A stretch of DNA of 64,000 nt from Petrolisthes cinctipes (GCA_033782935.1 JAWQEG010000259.1:472501-536500), one strand, 5' to 3'. Shown: positions 36,624 through 50,587, counted from the first letter of the stretch. Program-made: numbers and translations. Notes: generated by a model not told the origin, from the sequence alone.

Positions 36624-38000
36624 TATACCACATTGTGAGAAGCGTACCTAAGGATGAGAGGGGCAGCTACATTCTGCCGTCACCTCTCCCGTTTATCAAC
36701 CTGTGAACCCCGTAGCACTCGGTTTCTTTCTCTCGCGATTGCATACAACAATCTCTATTTTCTACATAAATACTTCTACTCTCTCTCTCTCTGTAGGTTA
36801 CTTAACAAAACTAATTCTTATATAAATTTCTCCCATATAAAAATAAGGGTGGAAAGGTATTGAAAATTAAGGTGGAACATATTCAACACTTAGCTACTGA
36901 GAACTTGACATTTCGACATGGCGTCACCTGTTTTTAAGAACTTGCATGAACAATGACAGCAACTTTTGCCTTTACGTTGGTCAGGACAGTAGCCCTAACC
37001 TAAAGTGACCACCCCCCTCCCAAAATTGTGTTATTCATACGAAAAGTGGCATGGAAAATATCAACTCAGGATAACTAAGTATATAGAGTAGAACACCGAA
37101 TCACCTTTGACAGCAATTTTTGCCTGTACCGAGAGTCAAACAGTGACTCTTTTAAGGGTCAAATTTGACCCTTTATTCATGCTAAGAGAGGCATGGATGA
37201 ATTTTTTTGCGTTTGAGACATTAAGCCCTGGGGTAGAGGGAAACAGCAATGACAGCAACTTTTTCCTGTACGTTGGTCAGGACAGTAGCCCTAAATTGCA
37301 CACCCACCACCGATTGAAAAACTCCATGGATAACTCTGAATAACTATTATAGTATTTATTGTTACACAAAGTAGAAAAGGGGTACACAATAGGCTCCACT
37401 GTGTATTAAAACTACAATAATTAATATGTAATGTATTATGGATTTATAACTCAACACTGTGTATTAAAACTACAATTGACATGTAATGTATTACGGATTT
37501 ATAACTCAGAGTTAGAATCACTACAAATATATTATACTCTATGTACCCTATTATTTTATTACATGTAACACAGAAGTGTGAATGAGTTAATTAACTGCCA
37601 TATCGTCTTCGCCTCAGGATTTTATACTGGATTTCTCTCAGACAGTTACATTATTACCTTGGTCTTATATAGGGCACATAGAATATTTATTCTTACAATA
37701 TAAAGTATTACTAGATCACCGAGACAGTGGCACACACCACCAAGTGATCCTCACAATTGATCACTCTCACGGTCATCACTCCATGGCTCATTATCATAAT
37801 CTAGCATCTCAAAGTCAGTGTCATCTCAAAGTCAGTGTCATATTTGCTGGCAAAGACTGATACTGATTTGCATGATGTACTGTGTTTCCAGATCACTGAG
37901 GTTCCACTCTCTCTAGCACATGCTGATTGTACTCCAACAAAAGCCGAGAAAGCAAACCTTACCAAGCTCCTAGAAAGGAAGCAAGCAACACCACCTAAGG
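36624..38000. other. IR intron with local duplications, no gene
   Basis: A block of about 48 bp containing CGTTGGTCAGGACAGTAGCC occurs at about 36950-36998 and 37247-37295. A 55-58-bp tandem pair (TGTGTATTAAAACTACAAT...GGATTTATAACTCA) lies at 37397-37508. ATCTCAAAGTCAGTGTC is doubled at about 37806-37840. No coding signal. Confidence 0.65.
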
Positions 38001-38235
38001 ATTGATTGATCGATTAATTTTTGATGCAGCTAAGCATCTGGCGGCGCAACAGCTAAGGTCATATACCGCCCAACATAAAATTGTCATCTACTTAATTAAT
38101 AAAACATGAATACCCGAAAGGGATAGGCACCATGATTAGAAGACACACAAACTAAAAAGCACATTATTACTAAAAGAACCTTTCGACATAAAAAAAAAAA
38201 AATCAAGCCATATAAAAACCATAAATATCATAAAA

Positions 38236-39545
38236 TCATATTTTGTGGAGAAGGCCAGCCTCCTCCATATAGGAAATGGTGTTCCCTCCGACACTACAAG
38301 CCTCCTCCCCGAGCAACTGGGAGAGACTGTAAGAACCGTCACCCTTCCGGTACTCGGAGAGGTGCCTACGACAAAGGTCCCCAAGGCTGGGACACTCGAC
38401 AATAAGATGCCATACTGTCAAAGGGACCAGACAATCATCACAGTAGGGAGGGTGAGCCCTCTCTATTAAAAAGCCATGAGTCAATAATGTGTGGCCAATG
38501 CGGAGACGGACAAGAGCTGTCTCCCACCGGCGGGACAGGTCACTGTAGCTCCGCAAACCAAGGTGCTGGGGGATGTCACGAAGCTTGTTAGCCCCAACGG
38601 CGTCCCATCTGTCCTGCCAGCAGAAACGGATGGTAGCATCTATGTAGGATCGAAGGTTCACTGCAGGAACAGGATGACGCCTGGCAGGAGGCCGAGAATT
38701 GGAGACCGAAGCCTTAGCCAGGGTGTCAGCACGCTCATTCTCATCGACACCCACATGGGCCGGGACCCAACAAAAAGTGACTTTAAGGCCACGACGACCC
38801 AGGAGGACAAGCCACTCAAGAATGGCCAACACCAGGGGATGGGAAGAGTTAAAATTGCATAAGGCCTGCAAGGCACTACAGGAATTGCTAAAAATAGTAA
38901 ACGAAGGCTGAGGGAGAGTAAAAATCACTTTGGAGGGGCATATAAAATGGCCAAGAGCTAAGCAGTAAAAATGGACATGACAGAAGGGAGCCTGCCGCCA
39001 CGGCAAAAGTCAGGAAAGACAACTCCAAAACCAACTCCAGCATCAGACTTTGACCCATCAGTGTACACTGGGAGGGACTCCCTGTGAGTGAAGGCATGTT
39101 TTAAAAAGAGGGAACGAGCCACTGGAGGAGGAAGAGATTCCTTCTTGTCTGTAAATCAGGTGCAGGGGAAAACTTCTGGAAGAAGCCATGGAGCCACGCT
39201 GGGGACCCTCACAGAATAAATCTGGAAGTCATCAATGTCCATCTCCTCCATAGCCTTCCTGATCTGGAAACCAAAGGGCCATGGTGTACGAGAATGTAAA
39301 AGGTAGTACTGAGACATGTTATCAGATGACACCGTCAAGCAGGGAAGCGAGTCAGGAAGTCGATGTAATCGATGCCAACAACAAACCATCAAGGACTGGC
39401 GACGGAGATCAAGAGGTGGCTCATTAGCGTCCACCAGAAGACTGGGGATTTGGGACGACCTGAAGGCTCTGGTCGCCAGACGTACTCCAGCATGATGAAG
39501 AGGGTCTAAAGCTCTGAGACGGGCATGGGTGGCAGAAGAGTACAC
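38236..39545 (-). pseudogene. J1-E pol C-terminal region with RNase H
   Basis: Two open frames: 39545-39156 (YSSATHARLRALDPLHHAGV, the RT tail) and 39006-38236. The second gives RNase H from FTIFSNSCSALQALCNF (again FSNS) through FCWVPAHVGVDENERADTLA, then a C-terminal zinc-like motif with PPYCDDCLVPLTVWHLIVEC. The TDGS region between them is broken. The C-terminal C..C...H....C motif is a standard end of I/Jockey pols. Confidence 0.8.
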
Positions 39546-39617
39546 CTCACACCCATAGTCGAGTTTTGACCTAATAAGAACATGGTATAGGCAGAGGAGG
39601 GTGGCCTGATCAGCCTC

Positions 39618-40500
39618 CTAGGACGTATGGCCCAGGACCCTCAACAGGTTAAGAGCCTTGAGGCAAGAGACCTTAAGTATACATAAGTGGGGAACCCAAG
39701 TCAAATGTTTGTCGTAAAGGAGACCCAAAAAGAGAGTCTCATCGACACATCGTATCCGATGACCATAAATGAATAAGTTCGGATCGGGGTGGACGCCTTG
39801 AATGTGGCAGAAGTGCATAGCAACTGTCTTGGAAAGAGAAAATCGAAACCCATGAGAACCAGTCCAATGTGACACCCTGTCAAGGACAAGCTGCATGCGC
39901 CGCTCCGCTACTTACATACGGGAAGCAGCAAACTGCTAGGTCGTCAATGAACATCGAGTTGGCTATACCGTCCGGAAGGGATGAGGCAATGGCATAAATT
40001 GCTACTGAAAACAATGTGACACTGAGGATGCTTCCCTGGGGGACGCCCTCCTCCTGTGCAACAGAGGCTGAGTGGGTTGTACTAACCCTCACAGAAAAAC
40101 TGCGACCACTGAGAAACTCCTTAAGAAAGCGTGGAAGGCGACCCCGCAGGCCATATAGATGGAGTTGCTGCAGAATGCCATATTCCCATGTAGTGTCATA
40201 CGCTTTCTCTAAATCAAAGAATACACAGACAAGGTGTTGATGTCGTGCAAAGGCCTCACATGCAGCAGCTTCCAACCTGACCAGAGCATCTGTAGTGGAA
40301 TGGTGTTTACGAAAGCTGGATTGGGACGGAGACAGACAATCACCCCATTCCAAGAAGTTTACCAGTCTCACATTCATCATCTTTTCAAATAGTTTACAGA
40401 GACAGGAGGTCAAGGCAATTGGTCGGTAATTGAGGGAAACACCAGAGTCCTTGCCCGGCTTGAGGAAAGGAAGGATGGTAGCAACCCTCCACCCAGAAGG
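39618..40500 (-). pseudogene. J1-E reverse transcriptase
   Basis: Open frames 40413-39880 and 39896-39618: CLCKLFEKMMNVRLVNFLE, SSFRKHHSTTDALVRLEAAA, FFDLEKAYDTTWEYGILQ, EEGVPQGSILSVTLFSVAIY and the catalytic MFIDDLAVCC, then QLVLDRVSHWTGSHGFRFSL in the next frame. The FIDD box is intact, unlike copies A and B/C. The N-terminal fingers and all of the endonuclease are missing. Confidence 0.82.
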
Positions 40501-40570
40501 AAGACACCCTCCAGCCAGATTCTGTTATATAAAAGCTAAAAGAAATGAGATCGCCTCCTCACCCAAGAGA

Positions 40571-42086
40571 GAGAGAGAGAGCAGAATGCAGAAGAAGATG
40601 AAGGTATATGAGATGGGATATTCTTTGAAACAATTACATTGGTTCTGTCCTGTACAGCAGTGGTATCACTGACACAGGCAGATACATCAACATCCATAAT
40701 ACAGGTGGTAGAATCACTCCGCTGCTCAAGCGGAAGAGAAACTGAATCTTTTGAAGTCACAACATCCTTGTCATGCACATTAACTTCACGCCCCATTGAT
40801 GATCCCGAAGGAAGCTTGCGAGGAGGAACTTCTGTTGAATCAAGAGATTCATCAAAGCTACGGGAACGCTTCTGGTGAAATTGAGAGGAAACTATGGATG
40901 AGTCCACAGAGATGGTTGCCTCACAAGGTGGAACATCTATAGAGTCAAGTGCCTCAGAGGAACCACAAAGGCGTCTCTGTGGCAGTTTAGGTAACTTAAG
41001 TTTCCTTTTGGGAGAGCGTGTGGCAGCATGAACCTCTACCACATGGACACCTCTAGCTAAAGTCTGAGAGTTGTCATCAGTTGAAGGGTCACCAGAATGA
41101 GTGTCTGATAAAGTTTCCAAGACAGAGAAACTATTATGTAGAGTAACCTTAGAAACGTTCTCACTAGAGCAAAAAGCAGCTGCCTCTTGAGAGGGTTGAG
41201 AGGGTGCTGCAACCAATTTAGGGCGAAGGGAGGAGGCGTATGTCTTCACACCATCATCCTTCTGTCGCCAGAAGTTGAGTTGCCGTCTGGCACTACCTAT
41301 GCTAATGAATTGAGTATTAGCCAAGTGGAGGATATCCTGCTCAAGTAGGTACATCTTACATTGGCGAGAACGCAAGGGGTGAGCATCTCTGCAGTAAAAG
41401 CAGTAACTCTCTGACCGACACTCAGAAGCAAGATGTGAGTCAAGAGCAGAACAATTACCACACCGGGAACGGTTGCTGCAGTTCCTCTTCCCATGACCAA
41501 ACTCATAACAACAGAAACACTGTAGGGGACGCTCAACAAAAGGCTTCACCTCAAATGAGGTGGGGTTAATGTTAATGCGATCTGGGATATGCGAGCTATA
41601 GAAAGTGAGAATGATCATATTTTAACTGCCTTTCATCTTCGTTGCTCGTTGGACACTGTCTGGGCACATAGCAAGAATGTCCTCTTCTGAGAATTCATAC
41701 AGGTCCTCATTATATATACGCCCCTTGCTATAATTAAATGTTCGATGTGGTTTAATAGATTCAAACATGCTATCAGAAGGACAGGGGAGATTGAGGAGCA
41801 TCATGGCCTGTGTAAGATCTTTGGCTCTGATTAAAACGCCCTTACCATATTTCTTTATGTGGCCCATTGGTAATAATCCAACTTCTTTCTCCAGATACCG
41901 GGAAGCATAGATAAGGTTACCACGTCCCTCCCTGTAGTAAGCCACAAACCAAAAGGGTGTAGGAACCCGACGTTCCTTTGGGACATGCTCCACAGTGTCA
42001 TCAAATATATTAGGGCAGTAGTCATTGTCACTGTCAACTACATTGATGGACCGCATCATCTGAGCTTTACAATGAGTATCCCCCAC
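40571..42086 (-). pseudogene. J1-E gag-like ORF1
   Basis: The best ORF1 of the family here. One reading frame runs 42086-40571, broken only by a TAA at 41619-41621, where copy D has an AAA codon in GSKNMII. N-terminal part: PTPFWFVAYYREGRGNLIYA, FNYSKGRIYNEDLYEFSEED. Three zinc knuckles follow: CFCCYEFGHGKRNC, CGNCSALDSHLASEC and CFYCRDAHPLRSRQC. Next is LLEQDILHLANTQFISIGSA, then a low-complexity Ser/Pro/Asp region. The order (N-terminal domain, PRE_C2HC-like region, knuckles) is that of Jockey-superfamily nucleic-acid-binding ORF1 proteins. Confidence 0.85.
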
Positions 42087-42715
42087 CGTCAGAGAATCTT
42101 TTGCCTCAAATGCTGCTTTGGCAGCAGCATTTGTATTGAAAGTAATATAGCACCGATTTGACCTACAATCACTGTCATAAGTGATTCGAATACGAAGAAC
42201 TACTCTAAAACACTTAAAAATGGAGTAGATAGTGCCATAGGAAATGGATGCAAGTACATTCGTTAACCGCTAACAGGGTTCGTTGATACAACACCCGACC
42301 TGCTGGGTCTACTCTTATTTTGCAGCTTTCTGCATACCACCACGACCAGAGAGTGACGTCTCGAGGGCCTGATCGACCACCGCTCGAGATTGGGGCTTTT
42401 CGTTATCCATAAAACATTACTATTTGTCGTAATGGCCCCAGGAGCCAAGAGCTATACTACTTACCGGGCAAATAAGGGGACCGAGCGCTGGTTGCTGTGG
42501 GCGGGGTACCTCTTCCCCCACGGGGCCACTCGTTTTACAAAGCAGCTCCAATGGCTCGAAAGTTTGCCCACGACGGTGCTGAGACCCCCTTCCCCAACAT
42601 TTCCCGGCCCAGACACCTAACATAGGACTGCCCCTTGAGGGTGGTCCCTCTGGAGGGCAGCACCGTTGGCCCGTACTGGCAGCCTATTGCATGGGAACCA
42701 TTTAGTCTGGTCTCT

Positions 42716-44631
42716 TGTAAAGGCTCGATTTTTGTCCCCTTACTTTACTCTTGAATATTACTATTTTTATTCTACTCTTTGAGGGAAACAAAAACCCACT
42801 GCCTTTAACAAAAAAACCAAAAAAAAACCACCAGTGTATGCTACAACTCTATCCTATAGCTGTATCAACCTGGTCTGGAAAAAAAAAAACAAGATACTGA
42901 TGAGGAACAGGACTTGCCTTGCGAATACCAAAAATAAATCATACAAAGGACAAGTCCAGCTCCTCTCCAGTACTGGGTAAATGCTGCCACCACCAGACCA
43001 AAGTCGATCAGAGGAACCAAGTGAGCACATACCGGAAGGGTAGCGTAACGTTATGTTAAGAAGGCTCGCGAGTAAGCAACCCAGACTACAGTTCTAACGG
43101 GGGTACGATCAGTGATTTGAATTAGGAATTCACTACTATCTATAAAAGAACACAGTCTATTTGTTATCTCGGTGATGAAAATACTCAGACAATTGTAAAC
43201 CCGTTTATTTTATCAACCTATTATACGAGTACAAAACAATACGATAATAATTTCTTTTCCCCCTCCCTTGCTAATATCTCCTACTCCCCGTTCTGTCAAC
43301 TAGGACAGGAACAATTCCTTGTCTCGCCAGTTGACAGAGCTAACCCACATAAATCCAAAAATAAACAATTATTACTATTAAATATCCCCTCCCTTAATAT
43401 AGTTCCTACTCCCTTTTTTGTCAACTAGGACAGGAACAATCCCGTATCTCGCAAGTTGACAGAGCTAAGTACATATAAAAAACAATATTACATGAAGTGT
43501 ACCCCCTCCCTTAATACCACAAATAATCCCTAATAATAAATTTTTCACAACAAGGCCGAAATATAGTTAATACAATAAAAAAAATCACATCCTAATCTCA
43601 ATACTATAATAAAGAAAGATGAAATTGCCAGCAAATGTTCGTAATCTTTAGGTACCACGTGGGTCACTGTACACCAAGGGAGAATGCTATAATGGCTGTC
43701 ACCCAAGCAAACGAGATCAAAATGAGCTTGAGAAAAAAACATACAATAATTACAATGTGAACAATTAATTAATGTGAACACACAATATTCTTTAGTTAGT
43801 TATATCCCATCACGGGACTAATAGATTCCCCACTCACTATATTCACAATACAATATATATGATGAGAGCGAGTTGAGCTCCTACCTGTCACCCAAGCAGA
43901 CGAGATCAGAATGAGGAAGACGCAAGGCATGGTACCACGTTCTCTCCTCTTCCTTCACTCCCTCCCCCAAGCAAAGTAGTGACCAACGTATCTCACTTTC
44001 TGGCATTTCTATCAGTTCCACCCTTACTGGTGTATATAATTACATAACATGATTTAAACATATTATTGAGCTCAAATACATTGGCTTCTTCCTTGTTTAA
44101 AGTTTTACATTACTGTAATTTACCTATTCAAGGCATGTATTGTTCCGCCAACAAGAAAATGTACTGTCCTGACTTTAGACCCTAACTAATCTAATTAATT
44201 TTCTAAGTAAGTTACAATTAAATTGCAGGTAACAGTATAGGAATGTTAGCTTCGTAATTATACATTATAATTATAAATGCAGGTTATTCCCTGTCTCCAA
44301 TAAATTATTTTACACTCACCTAATCACCACTTATTTCTCTATCCCTATCAATCTACCTAAGTTTCAATTATTCCTCTATTTCACCTATTTACCTAACTAT
44401 AATCATTATTTCTATTATTCATCTATAACCTCTAACTATAAACATTATTTGTACTTTTTCTCATATTAACATTTTATGTAGAAGAAGCCCACCACCGAGA
44501 TTATTCGTCAGTGATAATCTCAGCCTGGCTACTTCCTACAATCTTACACTAAAAGCCTATTCTATTACATATAAATATATAATACCCGTAAATATCCTAA
44601 ATAACAATACATATAAAATAGGGGTGTTACA
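42716..44631 (+). mobile_element. Large solo LTR (1916 bp) in the 5' UTR of J1 copy E
   Basis: The ends are TGTAAAGG and GGTGTTACA, a TG...CA pair with inverted TGTAA/TTACA. CTCT flanks both sides (42712-42715, 44632-44635), and the J1 5' UTR is continuous without it (compare GTCTCTCACT at 31209). TATAAAAG lies at about 43141, about 425 bp in, a plausible promoter. The interior holds a tandem pair of hairpin-forming blocks (43259-43480) and a second repeated block. No protein domain found. Confidence 0.72.
43259..43480. repeat. Tandem pair of hairpin units inside the solo LTR
   Basis: Two copies about 122 bp apart of CTCCCTT...CCTACTCCC...TGTCAACTAGGACAGGAACA...CAGTTGACAGAGCTAA. TGTCAACT pairs with AGTTGACA, and GACAGGAA with TTCCTTGTC, giving a near-complete stem-loop at 43294-43336. 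The second copy pairs less well. A third CCCCCTCCCTTAATA start is at about 43501. In the same LTR, TGTCACCCAAGCA(A/G)ACGAG recurs at 43697 and 43886. Confidence 0.8.
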
Positions 44632-44780
44632 CTCTCACTGGCGACCTTACTAGCATGGAAATCCCTCTCTCCCCGAAATCGGGGCAGAGCAGGGGCAGGA
44701 GCCCCCTCTAGTCTAGTTCGCCAGGTCTCAGAGACATGCATGCCCTCTCACCACGTCAAGGCGGTTCCCGTTGGGGGAGG

Positions 44781-46186
44781 GGCAAGGAGATGGCAGAGGT
44801 AAAAGTAATATATATGTATACTCAACACAAAAGTAAGAGGTGGGCAGAGCTAGGAGTTATCTTGAGAAGATCCTGGTGGAAGACTGTTGCACAACACAAG
44901 ATATGTACACAATATGAAACCTCTCTTAGGGGATAAACTGCCTGACTATCTTAGTTCCTGGCTGGGTAGTTCGCTGTAAATGACGGGTCTAGTTATGAGG
45001 GATCGTAACAAATGGTTCTTAATTTTCTTTGAATTATTGTTTTTATAACGACTGGGATAGTTTGTTACTACCGGAAAAGTGTACAGCAGACTCAACAGTT
45101 TTATTTAATAGTAGTGCACACAACTGGATATATATAGAAGTGGTGGCCAAGCACCTGAGTAGAGCCTTCCCGCTTGCCTGGATGATTATGTTGCTTGTAG
45201 AATGTCTTGGTGTAGCTTAGAGTAAGCCTTGGTGTAGCTTGGGGTAAGTCTTGGTGTAGCTTGGGTAGAGTCTTGGTGTAGCGTGGACGCGTGGGGGGAC
45301 TTGGCGTGGTGCGGCAAGGTGTGTGTGGCTGGAGCGGGAGAGAGGCATGTGTGTGTCCTCGCTGGAGTCCCGAAGCTAAGTGGAAGAGTGTTGGCTCCGG
45401 TTAAGCTTGGTTAAGGCTCGCGCGCAAGCTAACAGGTGAAGGCGAAGATGCGTGAGACATAGAGAATGGGAAATTCTGGTTTTTGGATCACTACAATTTC
45501 TTTGAAATTCTGGTGGAACCAATGGTCCTTTCCCCAGATAATGAACATAAGCATGGATAATAGTGAATGTTAACACAATAGCATGATTGAATTGTATGTT
45601 ACCTGACAGCAGTATCCCACTTTATAATATGCATGTCATACCTTTAGAAAATGATAAATCTAAGACATAACACCATTTACATTACATAATTTTGAATATT
45701 TCTCTGTGCCCGGTTTACGAACCTCTGAAACTCAAGGTTAAAAGAAACTTTAGTCAAAAGGGAAGGGGACGTGGGTGGTGGGGTGATGGTTGTAAGATTG
45801 GTCTCGATTGCAAGACATAAGATATCCTGGAAGAATCTGATCGAGGAGTCAGATCACTGTCCCTCCAAATCCATAGTGTAATGATAAAGATGAAAAGAAG
45901 AAAAAGAAGACTGTGCTGGCCAGAGAACCTCGTAGTTACAAAGGAAGGAGACAGAGACGAGGGACAGAAACCAAGAAAACAAATAAAGAATGGAAGGACA
46001 GATTGACCGAGGACGAAACAAGACCGTTCTAATGTCGGAGGGGATGAGCAGAAATATGGGGATGAAGACGTCCTGGTGTTTCGCCTTTCCCGTTATGACT
46101 GTTGCCTGCAGTACGTGAGGGTGTAGTTTCTTGTGTCACATTGCAGAACTTCGGAGGGTCGAGGTATGGGAGAATATCAAAAAGCC
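44781..46186. other. IR intron, mostly unassigned, with a short minisatellite
   Basis: Bases 45204-45286 hold about four copies of a 24-bp unit (GTCTTGGTGTAGCTTGGGGTA). Bases 45420-45495 resemble 7990-8067 and end CACTACA, possibly an LTR end. No gene recognised. Confidence 0.5.
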
Positions 46187-46380
46187 TCACCTTTAACCCA
46201 CTTTACCCATATCCCACGTCACTCGTAACCCATTTCACCCGTAAGCTACTTCACCCATCACCCATTTCACCCATAATCCACTTCACGCGAAAGTTACTTG
46301 ATCCGTCACCCACTTAACCCGTAACTCACTTCATCCATTACCCGCTTCACCTATTACATATCCTCACACAGCCCACTTTA
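46187..46380. repeat. Degenerate CACCC-type minisatellite
   Basis: Pyrimidine/A-rich repeats of roughly 11 or 22 bp around CCCA(C/T)TTCACCC(A/G)TAA, about nine units. Confidence 0.75.
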
Positions 46381-46928
46381 GTTGCAACATATCCTCTCAT
46401 ATCCTCATGACTCACACATCAAGAAATTGATCGATTTCCACTCTTTCAAACGGGCAAAAATTTTAATCAAAATTTGAATTTCTCTATAGCCTATGACATT
46501 CTTTGAAACATGCTGAGTCCGTATCTGCCCTTAATATTGTTTAAGATGCGTAGTCCTAAGTTAATAACAAAGAATTACGCAGACACTCCTGACCTCAACT
46601 TATTAGTATTTCATAATGAAGTCTGTATATAGCATCATTTGACTAAAAATGACCACCAGTGACCTCACTTGACCTCGGTGTCCGGTCCTTTTGTCATTAA
46701 AACCTATTCTGGGCCATAAGAATTCCAAATATATATGTAGTTTAATGCCAGGTGAAATAAAAATTGAGATGTGCAACTGACAGCTTTACTGCTGTTGTTC
46801 TTATGTGATGGGAAGTGCTGCTAATTAAACTGGCTAGTATGGAAAAGATATAAAATTGCCATGTTTCTTATCTTTTTTCTGTTACACCATTATTTGGTTG
46901 AAATTTGTTCAACAGGAGACAACTGTAC

Positions 46929-47159
46929 CTGCATTTGTTTGTACAATTTTTGCATGGCAGAGTTAGGGTTGGTGCTGAAGAATGTGTTGAATGCACCTGT
47001 CATGTCTGCGGCCCCCCAACTCCAGCCATCCCGCTCAATAAGTTCCTCCACAGAGTTGATCGCTGGAGACTTGCCCTGAACCACAATATGTGAGATGAGG
47101 GACGAGCGGTACGATGACGTTATCACCAGACACCCAGTCAGCCACCACCCTACTAGAAG
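46929..47159 (-). CDS. IR gene, exon with pore helix end / TM3 and first part of S2
   Basis: The exon is 231 nt (77 codons), phase 0 at both ends, with acceptor TTGTCTTACAG and donor ATGCAG/GTACAG. It starts LLVGWWLTGCLVITSSYRSS, the third membrane segment. SSYRSSLISH occupies the place of SYTANLAAF in glutamate receptors, as in divergent IRs. SVEELIERDGWSWGAADM and the TFFSTNPNSAMQKLYKQMQ helix follow as the start of S2. At the position where ligand-binding receptors have Thr (GST..FF), this reads GAFNTFF, with no Thr in register. The exon is intact. Confidence 0.92.
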
Positions 47160-47224
47160 CTGTAAGACAATATATGCTAATGGGGGTTATTACACTAGCA
47201 CCGCGTACGAGGTTTTCGTGGCAC

Positions 47225-47345
47225 TCCCGCGAGGTCCACCCAGCGTTGTCAACGTTGACCGAAATAGTCTACCCGATACCCTAGTGGCGAGCTCTCTGCT
47301 CGAAGCATTCAATGTAGGAGGGAAAGGTAAGGAGGGGGGGGGGGG
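47225..47345 (+). repeat. Copy of the sequence flanking the Penelope-like element, in inverted orientation
   Basis: AGGTCCACCCA, GTTGACCGA, AGTGGCGAGCTCTCTGCTCG and AAGCATTCA match the minus strand of 50335-50440 in the same order. It sits just upstream of the IR exon acceptor at 47160, followed by a G-run at 47333-47346. Confidence 0.75.
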
Positions 47346-49215
<1,870 letters not shown>

Positions 49216-49355
49216 CTTTTAAACAAACGAGGTTGAAAGAAATGGCTTGTTCTGCATTGATGAGTTTTTTATTTATGTTTTCAATGGATCTTACAGTTTT
49301 TCTTAAATCTTCACTTAGATGGTGGATAAGTGAGGCAAATGTTGAGTTTTTGGTT

Positions 49356-49395
49356 GAGGTCGACGTTTCGTCCAGTACATTGGACATCTTCAGGA
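49356..49395 (-). ncRNA. Hammerhead-ribozyme-like motif in the Penelope-like 3' region
   Basis: On the minus strand, CCTGAAGATGTCC (from 49393) gives the CUGANGA core. A stem GUCC/GGAC around AAUGUACU follows, then GGACGAAACGTC with the GAAA box and a GUC. Penelope-like terminal repeats are known to carry minimal hammerheads. Here one extra U separates the core from the GUCC stem, so cleavage activity is uncertain. Confidence 0.45.
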
Positions 49396-49475
49396 AGAAG
49401 TGGAGATTCTGGGTGGGTGAGCGGTATTTATCCATTTTCCGTATGTGGGGTGGGTGGGGCCACCATATCAGCAGC

Positions 49476-50099
49476 CTAGTGATTGGTGGATGGGGGGTGA
49501 CGTCTGATTCTGGCGCTGCGTCTAAGTTGTTGGTTGGTTGTGGGTGAGATGTTAGATGCTTGTTGTGTGTCAGTAGGTGTAGGAGGTGTGGTGGGTATCC
49601 TAACCGTGGTGATGTGTCGTTTTCTGGAGGGCAGTATTTGGAGGTCTTGTGTCTGGTTGTTTATAGAAGGTTGTAGGGTTTCTATGTAAATTGTTTCTAG
49701 GTAGGAGAGTCGTCTGCTGTCTGTTTCTTTGTCTAATATGGTGGTATTATTTACTAGTTTGTCTCGTGTCAGAGCTTGGTTGTCGTGGGTTCTGTAGTGG
49801 TCTTTTATAGATCCTGACTGGAGGTGCATGGTGAGCCGACGAGACAGTGATGTTTGTGTTTTACCAACATAGTGGGGAGGCTCACAGTCCACACTGTTAC
49901 AGGTGTGTTGGTAAATCACGTGGTCGCCGTTCATCGGGCTCTTGGAGGTAGTAGGTCGGTAGTGTAGGGTTAGGTTCGAGGTTTTTGGGGACTTGTAGTA
50001 AATTACTAGTTTGATCTCGCTGTCTGGGTCGGTGGGGTGGACATTCTTCTTTAGTATGTCTCTTAGTATGGTCTCGTCAGTCTTGTAGTCAGTGGACAT
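49476..50099 (-). CDS. GIY-YIG endonuclease domain of a Penelope-like element
   Basis: A 207-residue open frame. [20 protein letters not shown] contains a Cys pair upstream of the GIY-YIG core, with YQHTC replacing the usual Y.C.C strand and HYVGKT as the YIG-type strand. [17 protein letters not shown] matches the (T/S)..L..R...H helix, with Arg and His as expected catalytic residues, and [19 protein letters not shown] the C-terminal helix with the catalytic Glu. The 60-residue tail is Thr/Pro-rich. In Penelope-like elements this domain follows the RT and nicks the target. The start at 50099 is formal; the RT part is missing, so the ORF is a remnant. Confidence 0.82.
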   Translation of the reverse strand: MSTDYKTDETILRDILKKNVHPTDPDSEIKLVIYYKSPKTSNLTLHYRPTTSKSPMNGDHVIYQHTCNSVDCEPPHYVGKTQTSLSRRLTMHLQSGSIKDHYRTHDNQALTRDKLVNNTTILDKETDSRRLSYLETIYIETLQPSINNQTQDLQILPSRKRHITTVRIPTTPPTPTDTQQASNISPTTNQQLRRSARIRRHPPSTNH

Positions 50100-50440
50100 G
50101 TAATTGCGGTAGTAAAGTCTGATGTCACTTTTTCGAGCTCTGTTCAGTTGCTCTCAAACACTCCCTGGATCCTGGTCCAGCGCTATTAGCCATGGCTGTA
50201 CACTCGGATACCACAGTTTCTAGCCCACCTGAGTCGAAGCCCGAGATCTGAAGCAGGTGGTTTCTGGACGACAGCCCACCCAAAGCCTCCATTGGTTCGA
50301 AATGTGTGTGTAGCCTTGTGATGGTATCCTTACTTCTCCCTCCCACAGTGAATGCTTCGAGCAGAGAGCTCGCCACTAGTTTTTCGGGCTAAGTATCTCG
50401 GTCAACATTGACAACGGTGGGTGGACCTCATGGGCGCCAG

Positions 50441-50587
50441 TCCGTCTAGATAGTTAGATCCCTCTTATACTCACTTATTGCTTTAAATTACAGTTATCAA
50501 GGAGTTTACCATCTACCTATGCACTAAAAGCAGTAATACTAGTTAAGTAAGGTCTCACAAAAACTATATTTATCCTCAATCAAGACC
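50441..50587. other. Unassigned stretch between the Penelope-like element and J1-D
   Basis: No coding signal or repeat recognised. Confidence 0.3.

Larger units (their letters stand above)
38001..44780 (-). mobile_element. J1 retrotransposon copy E, interrupted by a 1.9-kb solo LTR
   Basis: Minus-strand J1 copy. The 3' end has a (GATT)n tail and the family 3' UTR (38001-38110), and the 5' end is near 44780 (GTTGGGGGAGG). The 5' UTR is split at 42715/44632 by a solo LTR. ORF1 is nearly whole, but the endonuclease and RT N-terminus are deleted between about 40500 and 40570, at a short GA run. Confidence 0.85.

Noticed and set aside
36654..36863. Plus-strand 69-codon ORF after the foldback element
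   Set aside because: No domain or splice signals. Consistent with chance.
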